Below, piece after piece: positions 24,540-34,092 of a stretch of 64,000 nucleotides of DNA. The notes beneath the pieces are model-generated. The model had not been told where the DNA came from. It searched no databases and was given only the letters and a program-made list of their open reading frames with translations. Each line of letters starts with the position of its first letter. The first letter of the stretch is position 1. The DNA comes from Acidobacteriota bacterium. Lineage in GTDB: Bacteria; Acidobacteriota; Thermoanaerobaculia; Gp7-AA8; JAHWKK01. The stretch lies in contig JAHWKK010000013.1 in the NCBI GenBank assembly GCA_019347945.1, positions 1-64,000 of the forward strand, in the 5' to 3' direction. A program made the position numbers and the translations under genes.

Positions 24540-25420
24540 GCGGCGAAGACTCCCAGGGCGGACATGACCGTCGTAGGGGAACTGTCGAACTCCGAGGAAC
24601 CTTCAATCCCCAGATCCGAAAGTGTGGGGCGCTCCGCGGCCGTACCGACCTCCCTCGAGATCAGTTCCACCAGCTCGTCGGTTGCGTCCTCCCCTGCAAC
24701 CCACACCCGGGCGAAATCCGACACCCCACGCTGGGATCGAAGAAACGATGCGGAAAGACGGAGCTCGGTGGTGAGCGATTGCATGCCGTCGATCTTCTTT
24801 GACCTTAGAAAGAGCGGTTCGTCATCACGGAAGAGAATCATCGTCAGCTCGCCGGACTCCACGATCACCAGCAGGCGTGCGCCCTGCTCGTCTTCTCCCA
24901 TGGCAATTGCGTTCCAGAGATTGAGCCCGATCGGCTCGACGAGGATCGGGGAGATTTCCGCGGCACGGATCGCGCTCTCGATCGCTTCGATCGACTTCTC
25001 GAGACCGAACAGAACCAGTACCTTGGTACGGCCGGAGCTTTTCGAGATCACCTGCCAGGCGAGGCGGACCTGCTCCTGGCGGTTCGGCATCGACTTCCGG
25101 AGCACCCAGCGAACCGCTTCTTCCTGTCGCGCGCGCGACTCGGGGAGGGAGTCGAGCTCCACGATCTGGGTCCGGAACCAGGAGTCGGGAAGAAGCACCG
25201 AGACTCGATCGAAGCGCCGGCGCGCCCGAAGTCGCTCGATCGCCGAGCGAAGCACCTCGGGATCGGTCAGCGCAGGCGTCCACGACTGGTCGAACGGACT
25301 CTCCGGAAATACGGTCTTCGAAAAACCGGAGACCGTGACGGATTGACGCGACTGGACGAACCGGATGTGCCGGACGTCGTCCCTGTTGATCACAAGGACA
25401 TCTGGAGGAAAGGATCTCAT
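24536..25420 (-). CDS. pilM: PilM-like actin-fold pilus assembly ATPase
   Basis: A 294-residue protein with the actin-like fold of PilM/GspL, which sits on the cytoplasmic face and links the assembly ATPase to PilN. Visible family features are FDRVSVLLPDSWFRTQIVELDSLPESRARQEEAVRWVLRKSMP, an EPIGLNLWNAI segment, and a phosphate-2-like LLVIVESGELTMILFRDDEPLFLRSKKI. It is shorter and more divergent than typical PilM (about 350), so nucleotide binding is uncertain. It lies 21 bases after pilB. Confidence 0.82.
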   Translation of the reverse strand: MRSFPPDVLVINRDDVRHIRFVQSRQSVTVSGFSKTVFPESPFDQSWTPALTDPEVLRSAIERLRARRRFDRVSVLLPDSWFRTQIVELDSLPESRARQEEAVRWVLRKSMPNRQEQVRLAWQVISKSSGRTKVLVLFGLEKSIEAIESAIRAAEISPILVEPIGLNLWNAIAMGEDEQGARLLVIVESGELTMILFRDDEPLFLRSKKIDGMQSLTTELRLSASFLRSQRGVSDFARVWVAGEDATDELVELISREVGTAAERPTLSDLGIEGSSEFDSSPTTVMSALGVFAA

Positions 25421-25441
25421 CGTGTATTGAACGGTTCGTCG

Positions 25442-27055
25442 TCAGTCGACGAACGTGACCTTGTTGACCTCGCGCAGCGTCGTGACTCCTTCGAGCACCT
25501 TCTGGACGGCGGTCTCCCTGAGAAACACCATTCCTTCATCGGCCGCGGCTTTCTTGATCTCCGATGCCGGGCGCTTCTCCAGGATCAGTCCTCTGATCCG
25601 ATCGGAGAGGTCGAGAAGCTCTGCGATCGCAAGCCGACCGTGATAACCGGTGCCGTTGCACTCGAGACATCCCCTCCCTTCGTAGAAGGTGTAGTCGGCG
25701 TATTCGCTCACGTTCAGAGCGGACTCCTCCAGCTCCTTCGGATGCGCCTTGACCGGTTCTCTGCAGTCGTCGCAGATTCGTCTGACGAGCCGCTGGGCGA
25801 GAACGCAGTTGAGCGCCGAGACGAAGTTGTAGAGCTCGACCTTCATGTTGAGAAAGCGTCCGAGGACGTCGACCACGTTGTTCGCGTGAACGGTGGTGAA
25901 TACCAGGTGACCGGTGAGGGCGGACTGGACTGCGATCTGAGCCGTCTCCTCGTCACGAATCTCACCGACCATGATCTTGTCGGGATCGTGTCTGAGAATT
26001 GCGCGGAGGCCCCGGGCGAAAGTCAGCCCCTTCTTCTCGTTGACCGGGATCTGTGTGATCCCGCGGAGCTGGTACTCGACCGGGTCCTCGATCGTGATGA
26101 TCTTGTCGTCGGGGGACTGGATCTCGGAGAGCGAGGCGTAGAGCGTCGTCGTCTTCCCCGATCCGGTCGGACCGGTGACCAGCACCATTCCGTACGGCTC
26201 CTTGATGAATTTCCTGAACTTGTGAAGCATCCCCTCATCGAACCCGAGGATGTCGAGGCGAAGGTTCTTGAACTCCTTGTTCATCGACTCCTTGTCGAGA
26301 ATACGAATGACCGAATCCTCCCCGTGAACGGTGGGCATGACCGACACACGGAAATCGATCGTGCGGGTGTTGATCCGGAGCTTGAACCGCCCGTCCTGAG
26401 GGACTCTCTTTTCCGCGATGTCGAGCTCGGACATGACCTTGATGCGCGAGATGATCGTGGAGTGGTGCTTCTTGTCGATCGGTTCGAGCGCCTGATAGAG
26501 AACGCCGTCGATCCGGTACTTAACCACCAGCTCGTTGTCGCGCGTCTCGATGTGGATGTCGGAGGCTCGCCGCTGAATGGCGTTGAAGATGATCGAGTCG
26601 ACCAGCCGGATGATCGGAGACGAATCCTCCTTCGTGATCGTGTCGATCGTGAGCGTCTCGCCCTCTTCGTCCTCGGTGAGCAGCTGCATCCGGAAACCCT
26701 CGGTGGCCTCGTCCAGCACACGCTGGGTCGATTCCGACTTCTGGAGCTTCTCGCGGATGGCGGAGGGGGATGCGACCTTGACTCGAATCGGTGAGCCGAG
26801 ATGAGCCTCGATCTCGTCGAGCCGGAGGACGTCGGTCGGATCGCCCACGACGACCGAGATCTGGCCATTCTCGCGCCGCTCGGGGATGAACTGGTAGCGG
26901 ATCATCAGATCGAGCGGGACCTCCTTGAAGAGGTCATGATCGATGTGGAAATGATCCAGATCGACGAAGTCGAATCCGTACTCCGAGGCGAGCTCGCGCG
27001 ATCGCGCGGCCTCCGCGAGGACGTCTTCGTGATTGATCATCGGGGTTTCAGACAC
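25442..27055 (-). CDS. pilB: Type IV pilus assembly ATPase PilB (GspE family)
   Basis: A 537-residue secretion ATPase that powers pilus extension. It has an N-terminal GspE/MshEN domain (about 1-130), the Walker A GPTGSGKTT, an Asp box (SSPIIRLVDSIIFNAIQRRASDIHIE), a His box (LTGHLVFTTVHANN) and a tetracysteine zinc site (CDDC...CLEC). It starts (GTG) inside the end of pilC and is 22 bases from pilM. No retraction ATPase PilT is in the window. MshEN domains in this family can bind c-di-GMP; whether this one does is not clear from the sequence. Confidence 0.94.
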   Translation of the reverse strand: MSETPMINHEDVLAEAARSRELASEYGFDFVDLDHFHIDHDLFKEVPLDLMIRYQFIPERRENGQISVVVGDPTDVLRLDEIEAHLGSPIRVKVASPSAIREKLQKSESTQRVLDEATEGFRMQLLTEDEEGETLTIDTITKEDSSPIIRLVDSIIFNAIQRRASDIHIETRDNELVVKYRIDGVLYQALEPIDKKHHSTIISRIKVMSELDIAEKRVPQDGRFKLRINTRTIDFRVSVMPTVHGEDSVIRILDKESMNKEFKNLRLDILGFDEGMLHKFRKFIKEPYGMVLVTGPTGSGKTTTLYASLSEIQSPDDKIITIEDPVEYQLRGITQIPVNEKKGLTFARGLRAILRHDPDKIMVGEIRDEETAQIAVQSALTGHLVFTTVHANNVVDVLGRFLNMKVELYNFVSALNCVLAQRLVRRICDDCREPVKAHPKELEESALNVSEYADYTFYEGRGCLECNGTGYHGRLAIAELLDLSDRIRGLILEKRPASEIKKAAADEGMVFLRETAVQKVLEGVTTLREVNKVTFVD

Positions 27056-28250
27056 GTTGCACCTTCATGACCTCGAACAGAGGGAGATAGAAAGCGATGA
27101 GAAGGGCTGCGATGAACAGCCCGAGAACGACCAGGATCAGGGGCTCGAACAGGGCCATCATGCGGGACAGTCTGCTCTCGATCTCCTCATCGTAAAACTC
27201 CCCCACGTTCTCCAGCATTTCGACGAGGGCGCCGGTCGACTCGCCGACCTTGATCATCTCGATCGCGACGTTGGTCATGACCCCGGTCGATTCGAGCGAG
27301 TGCCACACCGGCGCTCCCTCCCGTACATTCTGAACGATCCCGCCGATTTTCGTCGCAGCGTACCGGTTGGAGACCGAGTCCGCGGCGGTCTCGAGCGCCG
27401 GGACCATCGGGATGCCTCCGGAAAGGAGCGTCCCGAGCGCCTCCGAAAACTGCATCACCGAAAAGCTCCGGAGAAGCGACCCCATGAAGGGGATCTTCAG
27501 TTTGAAGTGGTCGAACATGATCCGGCCGCGGTCGGTCGCAGTCCACCTCCTGAAGAGCCACCACGCGGCGATGAGGCCTGCGAGGATTAAGAAGGTGTTG
27601 TCGCGCATGAAGAAGGAGACCGCGATCACGAGCTTCGTGAACGCCGGAAGCTGGGCCTCCATCCCCTCGAAAAAGCTCGTGAAATTCGGGATCACGCGCG
27701 TCAGCATGATGAAGATCATGATGACCGACAGCGAGATGAGGACGGCAGGGTAGACGAGCGCGCCGGTTACACGCTTCCGGATCGATACGATCAGCTTCTG
27801 ATAGGCGAGGAACCGCTTGAGAACTCCCGTCAGGTCTCCCGACCGTTCACCGGCCCGGATCGAGTTCGAGTAAATCGGGGGGAAGATGTTCCCACGGGCG
27901 GCAAATGCGTCCGACAGCGCGACCCCCGACCGGACCTCGTCGCGGATTTCCCGCAGGACCTCCTGGAATCTCGGCTCGGACTGCCGCTCGAGCAGCAGGT
28001 CGAGCGACTGTACGATCGGAAGCCCCGCCCGGACCAGGGCGAGCAGCTCCTGGTTGAACAGGAGGAACTTCTCGGTGGAGATGACCTTGCCGAATCGAAC
28101 CTGGGGAAGAAGGCTCGCCCTTCGTCCCTCGAAGACGTGAAATCCCTCGCCGCGGAGCAGGGTCTGGGCACGCTCGAGGCTCGGCGCCTCGATCTTCCGC
28201 TCCACGACCTCCCCCTCGGGCGTTCCCACTCTGAACACGTACGCAGTCAT
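27048..28250 (-). CDS. pilC: Type IV pilus platform protein PilC (GspF family)
   Basis: A 400-residue inner-membrane platform protein made of two GspF domains. The first contains FNQELLALVRAGLPIVQSLDLL, and the second repeats it as FSEALGTLLSGGIPMVPALETAADSV. Each is followed by the conserved ...GE.SG.L (IRAGERSGDL and IKVGESTGALVEML), with membrane helices at about 170, 215 and the C-terminus. It is the first gene of the assembly operon, which continues to 18657. AAGGA precedes the ATG. Confidence 0.93.
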   Translation of the reverse strand: MTAYVFRVGTPEGEVVERKIEAPSLERAQTLLRGEGFHVFEGRRASLLPQVRFGKVISTEKFLLFNQELLALVRAGLPIVQSLDLLLERQSEPRFQEVLREIRDEVRSGVALSDAFAARGNIFPPIYSNSIRAGERSGDLTGVLKRFLAYQKLIVSIRKRVTGALVYPAVLISLSVIMIFIMLTRVIPNFTSFFEGMEAQLPAFTKLVIAVSFFMRDNTFLILAGLIAAWWLFRRWTATDRGRIMFDHFKLKIPFMGSLLRSFSVMQFSEALGTLLSGGIPMVPALETAADSVSNRYAATKIGGIVQNVREGAPVWHSLESTGVMTNVAIEMIKVGESTGALVEMLENVGEFYDEEIESRLSRMMALFEPLILVVLGLFIAALLIAFYLPLFEVMKVQRV

Positions 28251-28321
28251 CTGATCCTTGCCGTCCGCTTGTTCGACGGGCCAGCGCGTGAAACGTTCGG
28301 GGACGGCGGGATTATTTTCTT

Positions 28322-28357
28322 CAAAAAACAGGGGTTGCCGGAACCTCCGGCAACCCC
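28322..28357 (-). terminator. Rho-independent terminator after the prepilin operon
   Basis: On the minus strand a perfect 12-bp stem (GGGGTTGCCGGA with its complement, 3-base loop, plus positions 28331-28357) is followed by TGTTTTTTGA. It ends the structural prepilin operon 30 bases after the PilX-like stop and separates it from pilC. Confidence 0.88.
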
Positions 28358-28386
28358 GGCTGCTTCTCGGGTGTGGACCGGGTTTC

Positions 28387-30654
28387 TTACAGGTCGGTCT
28401 CCATGCTGCTGATGATCGTCCGGGGGAGGTTTTCGAACCGGTCTTCCCAGTCGCCCTGGGCGAGCCGTCCGTCGAAGAAAATGTCTGGCGTACCGGATCC
28501 GCCGACCAGCCCCCAGATCAGGAGTGAGCCGTAATAGATCGGGTTACCGGTGCCCCCGTATTTTCCCTCGTTGTACATGACGCCGTCGAGAATCGGTCCC
28601 TTGTTTGGATCGAGCTTCATCAGAGGTCCGACCCTGTCGTACGCATTGGACGTGCAATCGGCCTGGCTCGATCCGGCGCTGCACGTGACCTCTACCTGAT
28701 TGTCGTGCACCTTCGGCATCCGCGTTTCGGAGCCCGGCGGCTCCCATCCGACCTGGAACACCGCCGGAACTCCATTGCTGTCCTGAGCCAGGGTGGCCGG
28801 CTGAATGAGATTCAGGTAGGGTTCGTGAGGGTCTGAGCAGGTCGTTCCAATGTTGGCCGTGCCACAGGCGTCGGAGTAAGGGACGGGAAGATAGACGGAG
28901 TTCGCCATCAGCGTCGTGGTCGTCCCTCCATCGGTGATCACGACGTTGGTCGGCGGTCCGAGGGCGACGACGATATCGAACCTGTCGTTGTCGTTGAGAT
29001 CCTGGTAGTCCCATTTGTAGTTCGTGTAGTTGACTTTCCACGGATTGGCTCCGGGTGAAGTGCTGCAGAGAATCTGATTCGTGGCATCGAGTGGATCGTG
29101 GCAGAAGCCTGTGCCGGTGACGGTGTCGTACTCCTGGAACCCCTCGTCCCGGAAAGGCTCGAACGGGGCGTTGTACCAGTAGTCGGGCCCGTTCAGTCCG
29201 GCGATCTCGAGCTCGGTGGAATTCACGTAGATGAAGCCCCTCATCAGAAGGTCGTTGCCCTGCAACTTGATCTGTGGTGTGAGGATGGACTCATTCGTCG
29301 AGCCATCGGCGTTTTGCGGATTCGCCGCGGTCGTCGTATCGAAGAAAAAGAAACCCTCCTCACCGGTGGTGAGCGTGTCGACCCATCCCCTGAAGTCTCG
29401 TGATTCCCCCCTTGGGTTGTAGTACTGGCCGGTGCCGGCGTTGTAGCGGAGGTAGTTGATTCCCTGCTGGGTCGCTCCGGTCATTGCGATCTGTTTCCAG
29501 AAGGTGTAGACGGGCCTGGTGAAGATCACCTCTCTCAGGTTCGGGGGGTTGTCCTGGATTTGTCCCTGGAACTGCCCGGAGTAGCCGGAGGCTGCACCAT
29601 CAACGGTGCCGTTCTCGTCGTCGGTGATCGAATCGTAGAGCCACGGCTGGGTGGTGCCGTCCATGGCCGGGGTGCCGCCGGAGTAGGTGAGGTTTCCACG
29701 CGCTCGGGCCTGATACCATGGATCCTCGAACGTCTTTCCGATCAACTGATAGAAGTAGTCGGGTGTCGTCCCGTCGTCGTAGTACGGGTCGTAGCCGTGC
29801 TCGTACTTGATCTCGTCCCACGCGTCGACCCACGGTAGCGCCGACCAGTAACGTTTCTGGCCGAGATCCCCCAGCGAGATGACCTTTCCCCAGTGGACTC
29901 GGAAGGCTCCGTTCTGGCTGATGCCGGCGTTCGACTGCAGCGGTCCGTCGGGACCAGGGAAGGGAAATTCCCCGACGACGGCTTTGACGGTGCGTGTGGA
30001 GATCAGCGGCGTGGTCAGGTCATCGGGAGCGCGATGCTTCTCCGATTGAACCGCGATCGTGGCGATCCCGTACCGGGTGCCGCCGTCGTGGAAGTCGAAT
30101 CCGTTGGTATGGGTGACGATCGTCGACCCGACGATCGGGGGGGCGTAGATGGCGATCCGAGTCACCTGGCCGCCCGATTCCGGGTCGTGGAAGAGGACAT
30201 CGTTGAAATTGTCGAGAAAGTCCCGCCCCTCCTGATTGCTTCGATCGATCAGGATATCGGCACTCTCTTCGTCGACACCGTAAAAGCGGTCCGTAGTGGA
30301 TGCTGTGAAGGGGGAGTCGAACAGCATCTCTTCGTCATCCCAGGGACGGTAGAAGTCGCCGGTATGTCTTTCCTTCTTGAACGCCGCTTCGTTGGCGGCG
30401 TTGTTGACCGGCATGATGCCGTTATCGATCGCCCAATCCGGACCATTGAACCATTCCGCGACGGTCCGCGTCCCCGCCTCGGCGACCTGGAGGGTCTGGA
30501 GGTAGTTGCGCTCGTTGACCGAGATCGCGCTCTCGGTCTCGGATACCGCAACGAATCCGAGCCCGAGAAGTGTCAGCCCCACCATGACCATCAGGCTGAC
30601 GAGAAGAGCCGAGCCCTTCTGATTCTCTTTCACACTTCTGTTTTTCGATCGCAT
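28387..30654 (-). CDS. PilX-like minor pilin / large pilus surface protein
   Basis: A 755-residue protein. The N-terminus (KENQKGSALLVSLMVMVGLTLLGLGFVAVSETE) matches the PilX N-terminal type: a prepilin-like Gly followed by a helix without Glu+5. The long remainder is extracellular in type, rich in Tyr, Trp, Asn and Gly, and includes DLNDNDRFD (about residues 553-561), which has the Asp/Asn spacing of an EF-hand-like calcium loop. It resembles proteins combining PilX with a large surface domain, as PilY1 provides in other pili. It is the last gene before the terminator; the PilW-like gene ends 18 bases upstream. Confidence 0.75.
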   Translation of the reverse strand: MRSKNRSVKENQKGSALLVSLMVMVGLTLLGLGFVAVSETESAISVNERNYLQTLQVAEAGTRTVAEWFNGPDWAIDNGIMPVNNAANEAAFKKERHTGDFYRPWDDEEMLFDSPFTASTTDRFYGVDEESADILIDRSNQEGRDFLDNFNDVLFHDPESGGQVTRIAIYAPPIVGSTIVTHTNGFDFHDGGTRYGIATIAVQSEKHRAPDDLTTPLISTRTVKAVVGEFPFPGPDGPLQSNAGISQNGAFRVHWGKVISLGDLGQKRYWSALPWVDAWDEIKYEHGYDPYYDDGTTPDYFYQLIGKTFEDPWYQARARGNLTYSGGTPAMDGTTQPWLYDSITDDENGTVDGAASGYSGQFQGQIQDNPPNLREVIFTRPVYTFWKQIAMTGATQQGINYLRYNAGTGQYYNPRGESRDFRGWVDTLTTGEEGFFFFDTTTAANPQNADGSTNESILTPQIKLQGNDLLMRGFIYVNSTELEIAGLNGPDYWYNAPFEPFRDEGFQEYDTVTGTGFCHDPLDATNQILCSTSPGANPWKVNYTNYKWDYQDLNDNDRFDIVVALGPPTNVVITDGGTTTTLMANSVYLPVPYSDACGTANIGTTCSDPHEPYLNLIQPATLAQDSNGVPAVFQVGWEPPGSETRMPKVHDNQVEVTCSAGSSQADCTSNAYDRVGPLMKLDPNKGPILDGVMYNEGKYGGTGNPIYYGSLLIWGLVGGSGTPDIFFDGRLAQGDWEDRFENLPRTIISSMETDL

Positions 30655-30672
30655 TGTTTTGTTCTCCTCGCC

Positions 30673-33525
30673 TCAGGGGATGGTGCAGACGCCTGCCGTC
30701 TGAACGACGGTGCAACTGTCGGTCGAGACTCCGTCGGTGTATTCTGCGCAGAAGCTCGTGAGATCAGTGACGGGACGATTGTTGGTTTCGAAGCGCAGAT
30801 CCATCGTGGTCGAGCCGTTGCTCGGAACCACGACCGTCGTCGCCGGCGTGATCGTCAGAGCTCCGGCTGCGCTGTTGAACGAAGTCACTGTGCCGTCGGC
30901 GTAGGTGACTGTCTTGAAGGTGCTGAGGTTGGCTACGCTCCAGGCGATGTTGAAGCGCTGGAGCGTCACATCAGTGCCGCACTGATTCTTCAGCGTGACT
31001 ATGTAAACGGTGTCGCCAGTCTGGGAGGTACTCGTGATGATCGTCGCGTCGAAGACAGTGCCGAAGGCGTCTTTGAAGGGAATCAGGCAGCAGCTCGAGA
31101 CCGACCCTTCGACATACCTGGTGATCGTGGTCGCGCAACCGAGTGTGTCGGTCAGGATCATGTCGACCTTGTACCAGGTACCGGTGGTCATCGGTGCGGA
31201 GAAGTATGCCGTGACTCCGTCGGGCTGCAGGGTCGCGCTTCCGCCGGCGACGTTGCCGCCGCCCGGATCGGTGACGACCATCGAGACGGTGGCGACCTGT
31301 TTGCTGGCCACGACCTCGAAGTCCGCCAGCGACGATCCGCCGCTCATGTCGACCAGATAGGGGCTCGCGCCGCTGAGGCCGTCTCCTTCGATCGTCGTCT
31401 CGAGAAGTGTGACGGTCGCCGAAACGCAGGGGAACTTCGCTTCGGGCGAGGAATAGCCGCTCTTCAGAACGCCCCCCACGCAATCACTCTGTCGGACTGC
31501 CGCAACATAGTAGGTGTAGTAGTCACCCGTGGCTGGTTCGGGAAGGCCAGCATCGACGTAGGAGTACTGCCCGCCGGCCGAGGGGTTGGTGTCGGTCACC
31601 GGGATCACAGTCTGGGAAGTTTCGGTGCCAGTCGCGGCGACGTAGAGGTACCGGACGATCTCGTATTCTCCGACGAGGATCGCCTTGCCATTCACATCGG
31701 TCGTGACGCGATCCCATTGGAGGGTGACGTCGCAAACTCCTCCGGTGCATGACGATCCGGCATCGACTGTCATGACGTTGCCGGGAATGGCCGGCTCCAC
31801 CGATGCCGTCGAGACCGACGCGCTACTCACCGCGGAGTAATCGCTGTAGGCCTGGGCCGTGTCGTTAGCGGAGTTGAGGGCCGGGTCGGAGGCACATTCC
31901 TCCCTGATCCGGGCGCGATAGTAATACGTCGTGCACGAAACCTTCGGATCGTCATCGAGCACCTGGCCGTCCGACGGGACGACTCCGTCATAGATGAGGT
32001 CCCCCTGCCCGAGGGCGGGGTCGAAGGCCGGATCGGTCGATCGGTAAACTTCGTAGTACTCGAGCTCCTGTGCCGACTCGATGTCGACGGCGCTGTCACC
32101 GCAGGCGTTCACGGGAGGATTTCCATTGAAGTCGACGTTGAAAGCGGGCAGCTGGAGAGTCACCGTAATATTGTCGTCAGTCGGTGGAACCGTGCCATCG
32201 CCGGTCACAGCGGTGATGATCGGAACATCCGGCTTCGTGTAATTGATCGGCTGTACCGAGGACAAGCTTGGGTCCGAGCGTTCGCTTCCATAGCTGTTCT
32301 TCGCGACGACAATGAAGTAGTAGCTGGTATTCGGATCGAGACCGCCGACGAAACCGAAGAGGTTCGAACCGGCCGAGACGGGACTCGAGCCGAAGGGTCC
32401 GGCAGGGTTCGTGTCGTAGAGAATCGAATAGGAGTCGACGATGCCGTACTCCGGAGCCTTCCAGTCGACCCGGACGACGCCGCAGCCGATCGAGCATACG
32501 TTGGTGATGAACGGGGCGCCCGGGGGCGTCGTGGTCGGCTCCTGCAGGCCACGACGCCCGAGGTTGCGAGGAATGACGTTGCTCTGAAGCTGATACTGCC
32601 GGTGCTGGGCGGCCGAGGCCACCGAGTCTGTCTGCGCGGCCTCGATCGGGTCGTTCCAGTTCTTATCAGCGAACTCGGTCATACCGATCAGCTCGACATG
32701 AATCGACTGAACGGTTTCCCGCAGATTCCGGGCTTCTTCAGCGGTGGCCGAGGTCGTCACACCGGTTCCGCTCACGGTGTACTGCCCCTCCCCGGCGTTG
32801 GGCGTGATGACATTCGCCGCGAGCGCATCCGAGAAGTAGGTGAAATTCAGGGTCCGGATATTGGTCGCCACGGGAACTCCCGCTTCGGGGGTGCCGTCCT
32901 CTTTCAGAGTGTACCGATAGAGCGTGTAGGGAGGATTCTCGCAGCCCTTGCCGTCGTTGCAGAGGTCGACACCGGAGATGGTCACGAGCGACTCGCTCGA
33001 TCCCCCGGGGTACGCAGCGCGAGGTTTCGCAACGTCCGCGTAGAAGGTGATGCTGTCGGTGTTCGCGGATGGGTCGTCGGATACCAGAGCATAGGTGACG
33101 ATCTCGTCATTACCGGTGGTGACGACTGGAAAGAAGTCGTCGTCTTCCGCCGTCGTGTTCCAGCCGGGCTGATACTCGAGCTCGACACCGTTGTCGGATC
33201 CGGGGTCGGTTTCATAATCGAGGTTTGCGCGAAAAGTGATCGCGTGCTCTCCGATGTACTCGAGCTGTTCATCCGGCTGCTGGAGTGCAACCGAGCCGGT
33301 GGGAAGTCCGTCACGGTCGAAATCGAAACCAGCCATCCGGATCTCGGAAACGAGCGTCTCGAAAGCGACCCGTGTGTTCTGTTGCAGATCACTCGCTTCC
33401 ATCGAGTCTCTAAAGATGATGTTGCTGCGGTCGTAGATCATCAGCGTGGCCACGAAAATGATCGCGAAGATCGCGACGGCGACCATGATCTCGGTCAGAG
33501 TGAAACCTCTGGCTTGGCGTCTCAT
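30673..33525 (-). CDS. Very large PilW-like prepilin with fibronectin type III-like modules
   Basis: A 950-residue protein. Leader MRRQARG and mature FTLTEIMVAVAIFAIIFVATL with Glu+5 are a canonical class III prepilin signal, followed by a PilW-like domain (to about 310). Then at least two to three fibronectin type III-like domains occur: PGAPFITNV...VRVDWKAPEYGIVDSYSILYDT...SYYFIVVAKNSYG at about 330-430, and further YYEVYRS...YYYRARI and EYEIVRYLYV...YYTYYVAAV units to about 690. Beta-rich, Cys-containing segments finish it. The ATG at 33525 has GAGGAGG 6 bases upstream. Typical PilW is about 250-350 residues, so this is an extreme form. Confidence 0.85.
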   Translation of the reverse strand: MRRQARGFTLTEIMVAVAIFAIIFVATLMIYDRSNIIFRDSMEASDLQQNTRVAFETLVSEIRMAGFDFDRDGLPTGSVALQQPDEQLEYIGEHAITFRANLDYETDPGSDNGVELEYQPGWNTTAEDDDFFPVVTTGNDEIVTYALVSDDPSANTDSITFYADVAKPRAAYPGGSSESLVTISGVDLCNDGKGCENPPYTLYRYTLKEDGTPEAGVPVATNIRTLNFTYFSDALAANVITPNAGEGQYTVSGTGVTTSATAEEARNLRETVQSIHVELIGMTEFADKNWNDPIEAAQTDSVASAAQHRQYQLQSNVIPRNLGRRGLQEPTTTPPGAPFITNVCSIGCGVVRVDWKAPEYGIVDSYSILYDTNPAGPFGSSPVSAGSNLFGFVGGLDPNTSYYFIVVAKNSYGSERSDPSLSSVQPINYTKPDVPIITAVTGDGTVPPTDDNITVTLQLPAFNVDFNGNPPVNACGDSAVDIESAQELEYYEVYRSTDPAFDPALGQGDLIYDGVVPSDGQVLDDDPKVSCTTYYYRARIREECASDPALNSANDTAQAYSDYSAVSSASVSTASVEPAIPGNVMTVDAGSSCTGGVCDVTLQWDRVTTDVNGKAILVGEYEIVRYLYVAATGTETSQTVIPVTDTNPSAGGQYSYVDAGLPEPATGDYYTYYVAAVRQSDCVGGVLKSGYSSPEAKFPCVSATVTLLETTIEGDGLSGASPYLVDMSGGSSLADFEVVASKQVATVSMVVTDPGGGNVAGGSATLQPDGVTAYFSAPMTTGTWYKVDMILTDTLGCATTITRYVEGSVSSCCLIPFKDAFGTVFDATIITSTSQTGDTVYIVTLKNQCGTDVTLQRFNIAWSVANLSTFKTVTYADGTVTSFNSAAGALTITPATTVVVPSNGSTTMDLRFETNNRPVTDLTSFCAEYTDGVSTDSCTVVQTAGVCTIP

Positions 33526-33536
33526 GTCTGGCCTCC

Positions 33537-34088
33537 TCACAGCGTCCGGTCGACTTTCGTCGTATCGAACATCACGAATCGATCGCGCAGTCGTTCGTCC
33601 CATTCGACGAAGACCCTGATCCTGAAGATAGGGACTTCATCGAATTGGAAAGGCGCGGTACCTGTGGGATTGACCGCGCTGATGATCACATTGATATCGC
33701 CGTTGCCGAGCCCCTGCAGTGCCAGGAGATCACTCCAGTTCTGCAGATACCCGTTTGCGTCCTTCGTTGCGTCCCCTTTGTCCGTCGACGCGACTCGAAT
33801 GACGCTGTTCGGATATGTCTGGCCTCCGAACGTGACGTCGGCCCCGGTGACGTCCGTCAAGCCGAAGGAATCCTCGACCGTCACACGCGTGATCGGGGAG
33901 ATGTCCTCCATGATCCTCGTGCCGACCGAGATCGCCCGAGTCATCTGCTTGCCGCTGTAGACGTTTCTCTGTCCCATGAAAAACAGACTCATGATCGAGA
34001 TCAGGACCATGCCGAGAATTGCCATCGCGATGAGAACCTCGACCAGGTTGTAGCCGAGTTGGGACCGCCTCTTATGTTCTTGTCTCAC
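33537..34088 (-). CDS. PilV-like minor prepilin
   Basis: A 183-residue prepilin: leader EHKRRSQLG, mature start YNLVEVLIAMAILGMVLISI with Glu+5, then a PilV-like beta region (NPTGTAPFQFDEVPIFRIRVFVEWDERLRDRFVMF). The GTG at 34088 has GGAGTGAG just upstream and lies 4 bases from the stop of the FimT-like gene. The frame is open further upstream, but that stretch overlaps the neighbour. Confidence 0.82.
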   Translation of the reverse strand: MRQEHKRRSQLGYNLVEVLIAMAILGMVLISIMSLFFMGQRNVYSGKQMTRAISVGTRIMEDISPITRVTVEDSFGLTDVTGADVTFGGQTYPNSVIRVASTDKGDATKDANGYLQNWSDLLALQGLGNGDINVIISAVNPTGTAPFQFDEVPIFRIRVFVEWDERLRDRFVMFDTTKVDRTL

Positions 34089-34092
34089 GTTC

